From an uncultured Lachnospiraceae bacterium (lineage in GTDB: Bacteria; Bacillota; Clostridia; Lachnospirales; Lachnospiraceae), in NCBI GenBank assembly GCA_910586615.1, contig CAJUJP010000016.1, positions 1-64,000 of the forward strand: 64,000 nucleotides of DNA, given 5' to 3'. This document shows positions 1 through 6,899 of the stretch, one piece after another; position 1 is the stretch's first letter, and every line of letters starts with the position of its first letter. The notes below the pieces were generated by a model, which was not told where the DNA came from, did not search any database, and saw only the letters and a list, made by a program, of their open reading frames with translations. A program made the translations under genes and the position numbers.

Positions 1-1
1 T

Positions 2-461
2 GATTCATATCAACAAAGATTTTTACCCATAGACACAGGATTTTTTACAGCCTCATGCAGAAATCGAACGATTAAATGCAAAACTTGAAGCTGATCGTAT
101 GAAAGAACTCCAAGAAACTGCTGCTCAGTTTTCTATTGAACCAGATCCCGCTCCCTCTGATATAGAATCTGACATCCAAATATCTTCGACCGAAAGCAAT
201 GAGCAAAACGAGCCACAAGCAGATGAAAATACAAGCGCTTCCTTGTCTTTATCAGGCGATAATAGTAATTTTAATACATACAATAATGCTTCTCAACAAC
301 AAGCGAAAGCTGCATATGTGCTAAATACGCATACAAAGAAATTTCATTATCCTCACTGTGGAAGTGTGAAAAAAATTTCTCCTCAAAATTATTCCACTTC
401 GAATAGTTCTATTGATGAGTTGATTTCTCATGGATATACTACTTGTGGCAATTGCTTTTAA
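2..461 (+). pseudogene. Broken protein with C-terminal cysteine-rich domain
   Basis: The intact C-terminal part (ATG at 99, no convincing ribosome binding site) is 120 codons long. It has a helical start, a Ser/Asn/Gln-rich linker, and a last 50 residues with the pattern FHYPHCGSVKK...GYTTCGNCF. That pattern (His, three cysteines, a closing CxxC) resembles the small metal-site-like domain found at the C-termini of many clostridial lipoproteins and nucleases; family placement is from memory. Frame 2 at positions 2-46 reads DSYQQRFLPIDTGFF, and the frame of the ORF continues with QPHAEIERLNAKLE. A frameshift in the T6 run at 41-46 therefore probably split one gene, whose beginning lies left of the window. 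The area is AT-rich and next to integrase debris. It could alternatively be a short expressed ORF; function unknown. Confidence 0.45.
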
Positions 462-506
462 TAGACAATATTAGTATACTCAACTATAAAATACAAAAAG
501 TTTTAT

Positions 507-546
507 GTTACTACTGCCTGTTATCAATAACCTCGGCAGTAGTAAC
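507..546 (+). promoter_or_regulatory. Perfect 12-bp stem-loop upstream of the toxin gene
   Basis: GTTACTACTGCC (507-518) pairs perfectly with GGCAGTAGTAAC (535-546) across a 16-nt loop. No T-run follows on the plus strand, so it is not a standard terminator in that direction. It may end transcription from the broken gene, or be the left boundary of the toxin module; the -10-like box of the toxin starts five bases downstream at 551. Confidence 0.5.
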
Positions 547-550
547 TCTA

Positions 551-600
551 AATAATGTATTTACCAAGGGAACCGAAGGGGCGATATGTCAGCCGCCGAG
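551..600 (+). promoter_or_regulatory. Weak promoter and leader of the toxin mRNA
   Basis: AATAAT (551-556) is a plausible -10 box without a good -35. The sequence that follows, containing GAACCGAA and AGCCGCCG, matches the promoter and leader of the opposing antisense RNA (read from 808 leftward) in 22 of its first 27 bases, then again at AGCCGCCG. The alignment places AATAAT exactly opposite the consensus TATAAT of the antisense promoter. The toxin promoter therefore looks like a degraded inverted copy of the antitoxin promoter. Confidence 0.45.
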
Positions 601-622
601 TTATGAAAGGGGGCTGGTGCCA

Positions 623-709
623 ATGGTTACATATGAGAATCTTTTCGCATTTGTAATTATGCTTTGCGCTGTTATAACACTTGTTGTTTACATCATACGC
701 AAAAAGTAG
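623..709 (+). CDS. Holin-like toxin peptide, type I toxin-antitoxin family
   Basis: This 28-residue peptide begins MVTYENLFAFVIM, has one membrane-spanning helix (about residues 7-25) and ends in RKK. The M-x-TYE-x-L start, single helix and basic tail match the putative holin-like toxin family (Hol_Tox, PF16935). Such peptides are thought to insert in the membrane and are commonly silenced by antisense RNA. A strong ribosome binding site (GAAAGGGGG, 605-613) precedes ATG 623. A longer in-frame reading starting at 443 is not preferred because this RBS and family length fix the start at 623. The stop codon lies inside the terminator stem. No toxicity can be read from sequence; the assignment is by motif and gene design. 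Confidence 0.75.
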   Translation: MVTYENLFAFVIMLCAVITLVVYIIRKK

Positions 710-744
710 CGCCCTCGTCCTAGTAAGATAAGGCGCTACTTTTT
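701..744. terminator. Bidirectional terminator shared by toxin and antisense RNA
   Basis: AAAAAGTAGCGCC (701-713) and GGCGCTACTTTTT (732-744) form a perfect 13-bp stem with an 18-nt loop, with A-runs and T-runs placed to end transcription in both directions. The toxin stop codon TAG (707-709) is inside the left arm. The two convergent RNAs would therefore share this hairpin as complementary sequence. Confidence 0.85.
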
Positions 745-796
745 GTAGCAATTACTTCCGGCGGCTAGGCTTTATCTAGCTTTCGGTTCTCTTGTT
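701..796 (-). ncRNA. Predicted antisense antitoxin RNA
   Basis: A near-consensus minus-strand promoter (TTGACA 825-830, 16-bp spacer, TATAAT 803-808) would start an RNA of about 95 nt near 796 that ends in the bidirectional terminator. It has no obvious reading frame and contains a small hairpin (GCTAG/CTAGC). Its 3' part is complementary to the 3' end of the toxin transcript, the arrangement known for TxpA/RatA-like type I systems, where pairing leads to RNA decay. The promoter is clearly stronger than that of the toxin, as expected for an antitoxin. The existence of the RNA is inferred. Confidence 0.65.
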
Positions 797-802
797 AAGT
801 AT

Positions 803-830
803 ATTATAGCAAATTATAGAATATTGTCAA
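803..830 (-). promoter_or_regulatory. Consensus promoter of the antisense RNA
   Basis: TTGACA at 825-830 and TATAAT at 803-808 (read on the minus strand) are separated by 16 bp. Both hexamers are perfect sigma-A consensus. The only sequence downstream before the terminator is the predicted antitoxin RNA. Confidence 0.75.
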
Positions 831-1255
831 ATTGTAAAACCGCCCGCGCTGGTAACGCAGGCGGCCGCAAAACAGAAAACGGGAATAACCGCTTTATTCC
901 GCTCTGTGATAAGATATTACCTTTGATCCGCAGCAGGTACAATCCTGATAAGAAATACCTGACCAATAACAAATACGGAAACTATTACACATACGAAACA
1001 TACCAGAACGAAAACTGGAATACGGTCATGAATAAGCTCGGTTTCCAGCATTCTCCACATGACGGCAGGTACACCTTCGCTTCTCTTGCGGATAATGCCG
1101 GCATGAATCCCGTCTGCCTTAAGATCATCATTGGACATGCCGTATTTGATAATGAAAAGCATAATTTCAAAACGCGGACCGGGCTTGACATCACCAAAGG
1201 AGTCTATACACAGAAGACCATGGAGAAACTGCTTGTTGAGGTTAATAAACTGTAG
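824..1255 (+). pseudogene. Truncated phage/ICE-type tyrosine integrase, C-terminal half
   Basis: The reading frame carries the catalytic C-terminus of a tyrosine recombinase. It includes the HDGRYTFASL box (His and second catalytic Arg), IIGHA (third-box His) and GVYTQKT (nucleophile Tyr), ending with a MEKLLVEVNKL tail. Intact relatives are about 350-400 residues with an SAM-like core-binding domain and a first catalytic Arg. Here only about 140 residues remain and the first Arg is gone. The first codons (NCKTARAGNAGG) come from the hairpin at 836-864 rather than integrase sequence, so the break point is near 865. No start codon with a ribosome binding site is visible. It is a remnant of an integrated element and unlikely to be active. 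Confidence 0.8.
836..864 (-). terminator. GC-rich hairpin with T-tract, left-directed
   Basis: On the minus strand CCGCCTGCG (856-864) pairs with CGCGGGCGG (840-848) with one mismatch, loop TTACCAG, followed by TTTT (836-839). It lies directly upstream of the antitoxin promoter and exactly at the broken 5' end of the integrase fragment. It could insulate the antitoxin promoter or be a leftover of the lost element. Confidence 0.45.
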
Positions 1256-1331
1256 TTTTTGTCGCCTACTTGTAACCTTCGATCTCCCGCTAACCCCTTT
1301 TTACTTCTTTTCCATGAATATTCTGACAATA

Positions 1332-1361
1332 GAAAACCCCGAAACCATCACGGTTTCGGGG
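1332..1361 (-). terminator. Terminator of gdhA
   Basis: On the minus strand CCCCGAAACC (complement of 1352-1361) and GGTTTCGGGG (complement of 1337-1346) form a perfect 10-bp stem with a 5-nt loop, followed by TTTTC. It lies 15 bp after the gdhA stop codon. Confidence 0.85.
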
Positions 1362-1375
1362 GGCAATCTCATTTT

Positions 1376-2722
1376 TTATACAACGCCCTGTGCCTTCATA
1401 GCCTCAGCAACCTTCAGGAAGCCCGCAATGTTTGCGCCTGCCACGTAGTTGCCTTCCATGTTGTACTTCTTGGACGCCTCGTCTAAGCTGTGGAAGATAT
1501 TTACCATGATGCCCTTCAGCTTGGAATCCACCTCCTCAAATGTCCAGGACAGTCTTTCGGAGTTCTGACTCATCTCCAGTGCAGATGTCGCTACGCCGCC
1601 CGCGTTGGAAGCCTTACCGGGACAGAACAGCACGCCGTTCTTCTGCAGATACTCCGTTGCTTCCAGTGTAGTAGGCATGTTAGCGCCTTCAGCCACTGCA
1701 AAGCATCCGTTCGCTACCAGTGCTTTCGCATCTTCCAGATCCAGTTCATTCTGTGTCGCACAAGGAAGCGCTACATCACACTTCACAGTCCATACACCGT
1801 GCTCACCGGCTTTCTTCTCATGATACTCTGCGCTCGGTCTTGCCGCTGCATACTCCGTCAGGCGTGCACGCTTCACTTCTTTAACCTCTTTCAAAAGTGC
1901 TACGTCGATACCCTCAGAATCATAGATCCAGCCTGTAGAGTCGGAGCAGGTAACCGGTTTTGCTCCAAGCTGCTGAGCTTTCTGGATCGCATAGATGGCC
2001 ACGTTGCCGGCGCCGGATACTGCGATGGTCTTGCCGGCGATATCCTTGCCGTTGCATTTTAACATTTCCTCCGTTAAGTATAACAGACCGTAGCCCGTTG
2101 CCTCGGTTCTTGCGAGGGAACCGCCGTATGTTAAGCCCTTACCTGTCAAAACGCCTTCATAGAGGTTACGGATTCTCTTATACTGACCGAACATGTAGCC
2201 GATCTCACGACCGCCCACACCGATATCTCCTGCCGGTACGTCGGTATCAGCGCCGATGTGCCTGCAAAGTTCTGTCATAAAGCTCTGGCAGAATGCCATT
2301 ACTTCCCTGTCTGATTTGCCTTTCGGATCGAAATCACAGCCGCCCTTGCCGCCGCCGATGGGTAGTCCGGTCAGAGAATTTTTAAAAATCTGCTCAAATC
2401 CCAGGAATTTGATAATACCTAAATTAACGGAAGGATGGAACCTTAAGCCTCCCTTGTAAGGTCCGATGGCACTGTTGAACTGTACGCGAAAACCGTTATT
2501 CACCTGCACCTGTCCCTTATCATCCACCCACGGAACACGGAACTGTACGATTCTCTCCGGAACAGTCAGTCTCTCCAGCAAAGCATCTTTTCTGTATGCT
2601 TCTTCATCCGCCTCGATCACCACACGGAGAGACTCCAAAACCTCTTTCACTGCCTGATGAAACTCCGGCTGCGCGGGATTCTTTGCTACTACTAACTCAT
2701 AAACCTCATCAACATATGACAT
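1376..2722 (-). CDS. gdhA: NADP-type glutamate dehydrogenase
   Basis: GdhA interconverts 2-oxoglutarate plus ammonia and L-glutamate in the cytoplasm, normally in the aminating direction for the NADPH hexameric type. The 448-residue product has the family length. It contains the substrate site GGGKGGCDFDPKG (with the 2-oxoglutarate-binding lysines), PAGDIGVGGREIGYM and a Rossmann motif (VSGAGNVAIYA) in the C-terminal half. The start is ATG 2722 (MSYVDEVYEL), 7 nt after AAAGGAGGAT; upstream ATGs overlap that ribosome binding site. The gene has its own promoter (2764-2792) and terminator and so appears monocistronic. NADP specificity is inferred from overall similarity to the bacterial GdhA group. 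Confidence 0.95.
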   Translation of the reverse strand: MSYVDEVYELVVAKNPAQPEFHQAVKEVLESLRVVIEADEEAYRKDALLERLTVPERIVQFRVPWVDDKGQVQVNNGFRVQFNSAIGPYKGGLRFHPSVNLGIIKFLGFEQIFKNSLTGLPIGGGKGGCDFDPKGKSDREVMAFCQSFMTELCRHIGADTDVPAGDIGVGGREIGYMFGQYKRIRNLYEGVLTGKGLTYGGSLARTEATGYGLLYLTEEMLKCNGKDIAGKTIAVSGAGNVAIYAIQKAQQLGAKPVTCSDSTGWIYDSEGIDVALLKEVKEVKRARLTEYAAARPSAEYHEKKAGEHGVWTVKCDVALPCATQNELDLEDAKALVANGCFAVAEGANMPTTLEATEYLQKNGVLFCPGKASNAGGVATSALEMSQNSERLSWTFEEVDSKLKGIMVNIFHSLDEASKKYNMEGNYVAGANIAGFLKVAEAMKAQGVV

Positions 2723-2763
2723 CTGCATATCCTCCTTTAATCTGTGTATAATTCCCATGTATC

Positions 2764-2792
2764 ATTATAGTATGCGGCAGAAAAATTCACAA
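2764..2792 (-). promoter_or_regulatory. gdhA promoter
   Basis: TTGTGA (2787-2792) and TATAAT (2764-2769) on the minus strand are spaced by 17 bp, and the gdhA start codon is about 40 bp downstream of the -10. Confidence 0.7.
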
Positions 2793-2871
2793 CCCCGATT
2801 TAGCATATTAACGTGTAAAAATTTTGTATACTTTTCACCCTGTTTTTTGACATATTGTACAATGATACTCT

Positions 2872-2891
2872 TATACACTAGTTCATGTATA
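2872..2891. promoter_or_regulatory. Interrupted palindrome upstream of gdhA
   Basis: TATACA (2872-2877) and TGTATA (2886-2891) flank an 8-bp centre, about 80 bp upstream of the gdhA -35 box. Several further GTATAC/GTACA words lie around it. It could be an operator; the bound regulator is unknown. Confidence 0.3.
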
Positions 2892-2964
2892 CAATAATAC
2901 ATTAAAATAAGAGGTCTCGATACGCATAATTACGGGATATGATTCCCTTATTCCATGCGTTCTT

Positions 2965-3396
2965 CTACAGATACTCTTTCAGCCTCTCTATATTCTCCTG
3001 TTCAAAATCCACCAGTTCCTGTGCCAGTTCCACCGCCTCTTTTGTTGCCAGACTGTTATGCTTCATAGTCTTCCACATGCTGGTGATACCTCTCGCACTG
3101 CCCTGAATCATCATTTCCGCCAGATGTTCCTTGCTGATATTAAGCGCTGTATTGGCATGAATGCTTCCTTTCAACATCAAATCCGTAAGCTGATTTCCCC
3201 GATAAACCTCTCCCTCATTCTTCAAAATCTGATCCAATGCCTTATTATGGATCTCCGAATACCGTAAAGACTGCCTGGATAACTGCAGAGAAAATTCGTC
3301 GTCACCGATTTTATCCAGGATCGTATCAATGGCAGTCATTCCCATCTCTGTGTTCCTCTGTATTTCCCGCAGCATTTTTGCATCATCCTGCTTCAT
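2965..3396 (-). CDS. Helical protein of unknown function
   Basis: The product has 143 residues (MKQDDAKMLREIQRNTEMGM...), almost entirely predicted amphipathic helix, with no cysteines, signal peptide or membrane segment. I do not recognise a family with confidence. Two start sites compete. MKQDDAK at 3396 follows GGGAGAAAG and is chosen. The reading frame stays open upstream to 3558 only because it crosses two copies of a palindromic repeat, which translate into a repeated VREANLVNELC peptide; that extension is not believed to be protein. It stands alone between gdhA and the SH3 gene, with no clear promoter. A weak hairpin (2922-2960, no T-run) follows the stop. Confidence 0.6.
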   Translation of the reverse strand: MKQDDAKMLREIQRNTEMGMTAIDTILDKIGDDEFSLQLSRQSLRYSEIHNKALDQILKNEGEVYRGNQLTDLMLKGSIHANTALNISKEHLAEMMIQGSARGITSMWKTMKHNSLATKEAVELAQELVDFEQENIERLKEYL

Positions 3397-3438
3397 TCTC
3401 TTTCTCCCTTCACCGCCTTTCATACTCTTGGGATCCCT

Positions 3439-3480
3439 AAACGAGCATAGCTCGTTTACGAGATTCGCTTCGCGAACTCG
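3439..3480. repeat. REP-like double-hairpin repeat, copy A
   Basis: The 42-bp unit has two adjacent hairpins: ACGAGC/GCTCGT around ATA, then GAGATTCGC/GCGAACTC around TTC with one bulged base. The following 30 bp (ATAAGCGGAA...TTCCATA) also resemble the right flank of copy C, so the full unit is probably about 70 bp. Confidence 0.75.
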
Positions 3481-3510
3481 AATAAGCGGAAAATTACCTA
3501 CTTCCATATA

Positions 3511-3552
3511 AAGCTCGCATAGCTCGTTTACGAGATTCGCTTCGCGAACTCG
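3511..3552. repeat. REP-like double-hairpin repeat, copy B
   Basis: This is the same core as copy A, identical from GCATAGCTCG through the second hairpin to CTCG. The left arm begins AAGCTCG instead of AAACGAG, and the ATAAGCGGAA flank is missing. It directly abuts the terminator of the SH3 gene. Confidence 0.75.
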
Positions 3553-3560
3553 AACCAATC

Positions 3561-3590
3561 AAAAAGAGTATGAGACGAATCTCATACTCT
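3561..3590 (-). terminator. Terminator of the SH3 membrane protein gene
   Basis: AGAGTATGAGA (3565-3575) and TCTCATACTCT (3580-3590) form a perfect 11-bp stem with a CGAA loop. On the minus strand it is followed by TTTTTGATT. A T-rich stretch on the other side (CTATTTTTG) could also allow rightward termination. Confidence 0.85.
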
Positions 3591-3629
3591 CTATTTTTGC
3601 CACTATTTGATTCTTTAATCAGAAAGGTT

Positions 3630-4985
3630 TTATTCCACGTAATCTGATTTGACATAAGCTGTCTTGCCGTTATATTTGATTCTGGTCCAGCCGTCAGCCT
3701 GCTTCATGAGTACTTCCAGCTTCTCGCCGACATAAGCCGTTCCCAGCTTCTCGCCGTTCTCACTCGCCGAAGCACGAACACGGACATTTTCTTTTACGGT
3801 CACGGTTCCCGTTACTTCACCGGAACTGCTATTATCTGCCTGCTCAGGCTCTTCTTCCGGTTCTGTATCGTTATTGTCTTCCTCTTCCGGCTCTTCCTCA
3901 GTCTCTCCGGCATCCGCCTGCATGGTTTCAGAAGGCTCAAGAAACTCACTCTTGATGAAAGCTTCACCGCCTTCATATTTGATCTTACTCCAACCGTTTC
4001 CTTTTTGTTCCAGCAGATCAAACTCATCACCAACCGCTGCTTTACCGAGCTTATCCGCAGTCTCGCTGTCCGACGTTCTGATATTCACTACATCGGTTGC
4101 TTTGACCTTCGTCACGATCACAGACGGTTCTGTGTTGTCCTGCTGCTCCTGATCAGACTCTCCGTCCGGGCTGTCTCCTCCCGCTGCTTCATCATCTCCG
4201 GAAGCTGCTGCTTCGTCTGAAGGCTGACCGCTTCCTTCCGCACGGGCCAGAGCCTCACCGACGTTCTTATCAATCTCTGTATTCAAGTCAAGAATAAAGT
4301 CCGCAAGTTCCTCATCCCCGGCAAGCATATCATTGTATGCCACAGCCGCTTTGTTACTCAGATCAATAACATCATCCTGAAGAGACACCTCGCGAATATA
4401 AGTGATCACACTCTCGTCTTCTTCTCCGTCCTCGTTCAGAAAAAACTCTCCATTCTCATCCGTACAGATATAGTAGGTACTCATACCCGGAATCGGCTTC
4501 TCATAGTCGTAGAACTTTACTTCCGTATAAACATATGCTATATAAGTTCCCTCTTTTGGCCCATTCTTCGTGTAGATCTCCAAAACCGGATAGGATTCAA
4601 TATATTTACTGGTCTCCTGTGCTTTCAGGATCTCCGTGGCATCCAGACGCTCTACCAGTCTGTTCATGGTGTCAGTGTCCCCTTCCACCATGGCGGAATA
4701 ATAAATCTGAAACAACTCGTTGATCTCAGGTACGGCATCCTGCTCCAAAGGAACCTCCGGCACGGTGGTCTGATCACTTACAATCTCGACATTGTCCGTC
4801 GTATTCACGGCCTCTTCTTCTGCGATTTCTCTCTTGTTAGCGTTGATCGCTACTATAACCGTGATTGCCACACAGATCACCAAAATAACAGGCATTAGGA
4901 TTTTGGAATATCTGAACAGCCAGTTCTTAAGACTCTCCAGCCTGACCTTGATAAAATCCTGTATATTATTATTGGATGTATTCAT
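3630..4985 (-). CDS. Membrane-anchored protein with two bacterial SH3 domains
   Basis: The 451-residue protein has a short cytoplasmic N-terminus and one membrane helix (about residues 28-48). An acidic extracellular region (about 75-270) follows that looks like an NTF2-like fold. After it come a SH3 type-3 domain (about 290-355, VVNIRTSDSETADKLG), an acidic low-complexity linker rich in Glu/Asp, and a second SH3 domain (about 390-451, NVRVRASASENGEKLG). Bacterial SH3 domains usually bind peptidoglycan peptides or receptors at the cell surface. The chosen ATG (4985, MNTSNNN) is 9 nt after AAAGG; TTG codons just upstream are less likely. It stands alone with its own terminator. The exact role is unknown; a second SH3 membrane protein lies at 10835-12094. 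Confidence 0.75.
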   Translation of the reverse strand: MNTSNNNIQDFIKVRLESLKNWLFRYSKILMPVILVICVAITVIVAINANKREIAEEEAVNTTDNVEIVSDQTTVPEVPLEQDAVPEINELFQIYYSAMVEGDTDTMNRLVERLDATEILKAQETSKYIESYPVLEIYTKNGPKEGTYIAYVYTEVKFYDYEKPIPGMSTYYICTDENGEFFLNEDGEEDESVITYIREVSLQDDVIDLSNKAAVAYNDMLAGDEELADFILDLNTEIDKNVGEALARAEGSGQPSDEAAASGDDEAAGGDSPDGESDQEQQDNTEPSVIVTKVKATDVVNIRTSDSETADKLGKAAVGDEFDLLEQKGNGWSKIKYEGGEAFIKSEFLEPSETMQADAGETEEEPEEEDNNDTEPEEEPEQADNSSSGEVTGTVTVKENVRVRASASENGEKLGTAYVGEKLEVLMKQADGWTRIKYNGKTAYVKSDYVE

Positions 4986-5040
4986 GTACAACAACCTTTC
5001 TTAAACTCTGAATCAAAGCAGCCATACAGGAGCTGCAAAA

Positions 5041-5112
5041 TGCACCCGACAGGACTCGAACCTGCATCAAAGGCGTCGGAGGCCTACGTTTTATCCATTA
5101 GACTACGGGTGC
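5041..5112 (-). tRNA. tRNA-Arg (anticodon CCG)
   Basis: The minus strand folds as a 72-nt cloverleaf. It has acceptor GCACCCG/CGGGTGC, a short D-arm, an anticodon stem AGGC/GCCT enclosing CTCCGAC (anticodon CCG, reading CGG) and a T-arm containing GGTTCGAGTCC. CCA is not encoded; the base after the discriminator A is T. A short GCAGC/GCTGC hairpin with TTT follows about 25 bp downstream and may end the transcript. Confidence 0.95.
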
Positions 5113-5131
5113 CGACTTACATGTACAAAAT

Positions 5132-5149
5132 TGTTACGATTTTGTAACA
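5132..5149. promoter_or_regulatory. 18-bp palindrome between promoter and tRNA-Arg
   Basis: TGTTAC (5132-5137) and GTAACA (5144-5149) are perfect inverted arms around a 6-bp AT-rich centre. On the minus strand it lies just downstream of a TATAAT box (about 5157-5162) that is the likely -10 of the tRNA gene. This position suits an operator or a short leader hairpin. Confidence 0.4.
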
Positions 5150-5199
5150 TCTTGATTATAATACCATAAGCCGGCACAGTTGTCTAGTACACTAAATCA

Positions 5200-6087
5200 T
5201 TAAACATAAATTTCCTTAATTTCCGCTTTTTTTCTTTCGTAGCGATAAAGACTGCCTGACAGGATTTCTTCCGGTTCTACCTGGGTTTCATTGACCTCCG
5301 CCACCATTTTTCTGTAGAAAGCATAATCTTTTCCCGTGTCGTCCGGCAAAAGCAGAACTTCATGCACGGAACTGGGCAGGATCAGCAGATCTGATTGAAG
5401 CCGGTCTGCCAGAACACGCATCTGATCGGAATAGAGCATGGCCGAAGCACCGTAAAATTTCTCCTTATTCGTCAACACATATAAATCTGTTTCCGGCATA
5501 TCTTCGATCTGAATCCCTGTCAGTTCACCCACAAGCTTTTCCATCGGAACCATAAGATCCGGCATCCGCCGCTTCATATTATGCTGTGCAGTGCGATATA
5601 AATCACTGGCTGACTGCCCCCACATCTTACTGTGGTTTTCATGTATCAGAATGGTAGCATTGCCCAGGGTCTTTTCTTTCATCAAATAATAAAATACAAT
5701 TGCCAGATCGCACCATCTGAAATGAGGCACGTCCTCCAGCAGCTTACGGTTTTTTTCATAATTGATCAGTTTATGGAAAATTCTGTCCTTCACACATTCA
5801 TATTCACAGAAAAACTGCATATCCAGATCAACATCCCTCACCTGTGCCTCGTACAGCATCACGATATCATCCACAATGGCTTCTATTCCGGCACCTCCGC
5901 GGAATCTCCGGTAGGGTTCTTCCAGATAGATTGTGGGCGAAATCCTGTCAGACCGTTTCAGCATAATGATTCCGGTCAGGCGGATATCATTATTCTTCGT
6001 CACCTCCGTTACCCTGATTTCATAAACTTCTCCCATTCTTTTCTGTAACTGCTGTACAATCGTTTCTACAAATACATTAAAATTCAT
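5200..6087 (-). CDS. DUF5688 family protein
   Basis: The 295-residue soluble protein begins MNFNVFVETIVQQLQ and resembles the DUF5688 family, common in Lachnospiraceae and without known function. Members share an N-terminal helix that precedes a VEIRVTEVTKNN-like strand, a central region, and a C-terminal LLLPDD segment (here VHEVLLLPDD). ATG 6087 is chosen because it follows GAGGAATA; the frame is open to 6282 upstream but that stretch crosses the efp terminator and is not plausible protein. No transmembrane segment or signal peptide is seen. The family name is from recall of the sequence pattern. Confidence 0.65.
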   Translation of the reverse strand: MNFNVFVETIVQQLQKRMGEVYEIRVTEVTKNNDIRLTGIIMLKRSDRISPTIYLEEPYRRFRGGAGIEAIVDDIVMLYEAQVRDVDLDMQFFCEYECVKDRIFHKLINYEKNRKLLEDVPHFRWCDLAIVFYYLMKEKTLGNATILIHENHSKMWGQSASDLYRTAQHNMKRRMPDLMVPMEKLVGELTGIQIEDMPETDLYVLTNKEKFYGASAMLYSDQMRVLADRLQSDLLILPSSVHEVLLLPDDTGKDYAFYRKMVAEVNETQVEPEEILSGSLYRYERKKAEIKEIYV

Positions 6088-6158
6088 TATTCCTCTTTTC
6101 CCACTCTCTCCGGGACATACCTGTTTTGAGGACTCACTGCTCTCGGGAATAAAAGAGC

Positions 6159-6196
6159 ACAAAAAAGACAATGGCCACAAAAGTTTCCATTGTCTT
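6159..6196 (-). terminator. Terminator of efp
   Basis: On the minus strand AAGACAATGG and CCATTGTCTT (6187-6196 and 6165-6174) form a perfect 10-bp stem with a 12-nt loop, followed by a T-run (complement of A6161-6166). It lies about 35 bp after the efp stop. Confidence 0.85.
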
Positions 6197-6229
6197 ATAG
6201 GCTTTGAAAAAAATATCATGCTGATCAGA

Positions 6230-6787
6230 TTACACTCTGGACAGATACTCTCCCGATCTGGTATCGATCTTGATAACTTCACCTTGCTCTACGAACAGCG
6301 GAACCATAACCTTGGCGCCTGTCTCAACGATGGCAGGCTTCGTAGCTCCCGTTGCCGTATCACCCTTAAATCCGGGTTCCGTATCAGTAATCTCCAACTC
6401 TACGAACAGCGGCGGCTCGATTGCGAACACACTGCCGTTATAGGAGCAGATCTTAACCATCTCATTCTCTTTCACGAATTTCAGTGTATCACCCACTGTC
6501 TCCGCATTCAACGCGATCTGATCATATGTCTCCGTATCCATGAAGTTGAACAAATCTCCGTCTGAGTATAAATACTGCATATCTTTCCGATCAATACGTG
6601 CCTGAGGGCATTTCTCAGTGGGTCTGAAAGTCTTCTCCACAACGCCTCCGTTGATGATGTTCTTCAGCTTCGTTCTCACAAATGCCGCGCCTTTACCGGG
6701 CTTTACATGCTGGAACTCGATTATCTGATAAACATTGCCTTCAAACTCAATGGTAATACCGTTTCTGAAATCGCCTGCCGATATCAT
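6230..6787 (-). CDS. efp: Elongation factor P
   Basis: EF-P binds between the P and E sites of the ribosome and relieves stalling at polyproline stretches. The 185-residue length and three OB-like domains are standard. The tip loop of domain I reads KPGKGAAF, with the lysine that is modified in some bacteria. The C-terminus has the typical DTRSGEYLSRV ending. Start ATG 6787 follows AGGAGG at normal spacing. A promoter (6829-6857) and terminator frame the gene, so it is probably transcribed alone although aroQ ends 112 bp upstream. Confidence 0.97.
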   Translation of the reverse strand: MISAGDFRNGITIEFEGNVYQIIEFQHVKPGKGAAFVRTKLKNIINGGVVEKTFRPTEKCPQARIDRKDMQYLYSDGDLFNFMDTETYDQIALNAETVGDTLKFVKENEMVKICSYNGSVFAIEPPLFVELEITDTEPGFKGDTATGATKPAIVETGAKVMVPLFVEQGEVIKIDTRSGEYLSRV

Positions 6788-6828
6788 AAAATAATCCTCC
6801 TAAATTTTCACAAGTATAATTCTTACTT

Positions 6829-6857
6829 AGTTTATACTATAAAGCTTGTTTTTTCAA
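6829..6857 (-). promoter_or_regulatory. efp promoter
   Basis: TTGAAA (6852-6857) and TAAACT (6829-6834) on the minus strand are separated by 17 bp, about 42 bp upstream of the efp start. Confidence 0.6.
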
Positions 6858-6899
6858 CCTCTTTCCCAAAAAAAGACAAAACTTTTAGCATCATTCCTT

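Noticed and set aside
443..622. Longer N-terminal version of the holin-like toxin (88 codons)
   Set aside because: The extension crosses the 507-546 stem-loop and the promoter; the strong ribosome binding site is just before 623 and the family is about 30 residues.
2847..2877. Plus-strand promoter-like boxes TTGACA and TATACA upstream of gdhA
   Set aside because: Spacer is 18-19 bp and there is no plus-strand gene downstream for many kilobases; it overlaps the palindrome at 2872-2891, which is the better reading.
5041..5112. tRNA-Arg as an attachment site for an integrated element
   Set aside because: No duplicated tRNA 3' end was seen nearby and the integrase fragment is 4 kb away beyond housekeeping genes.
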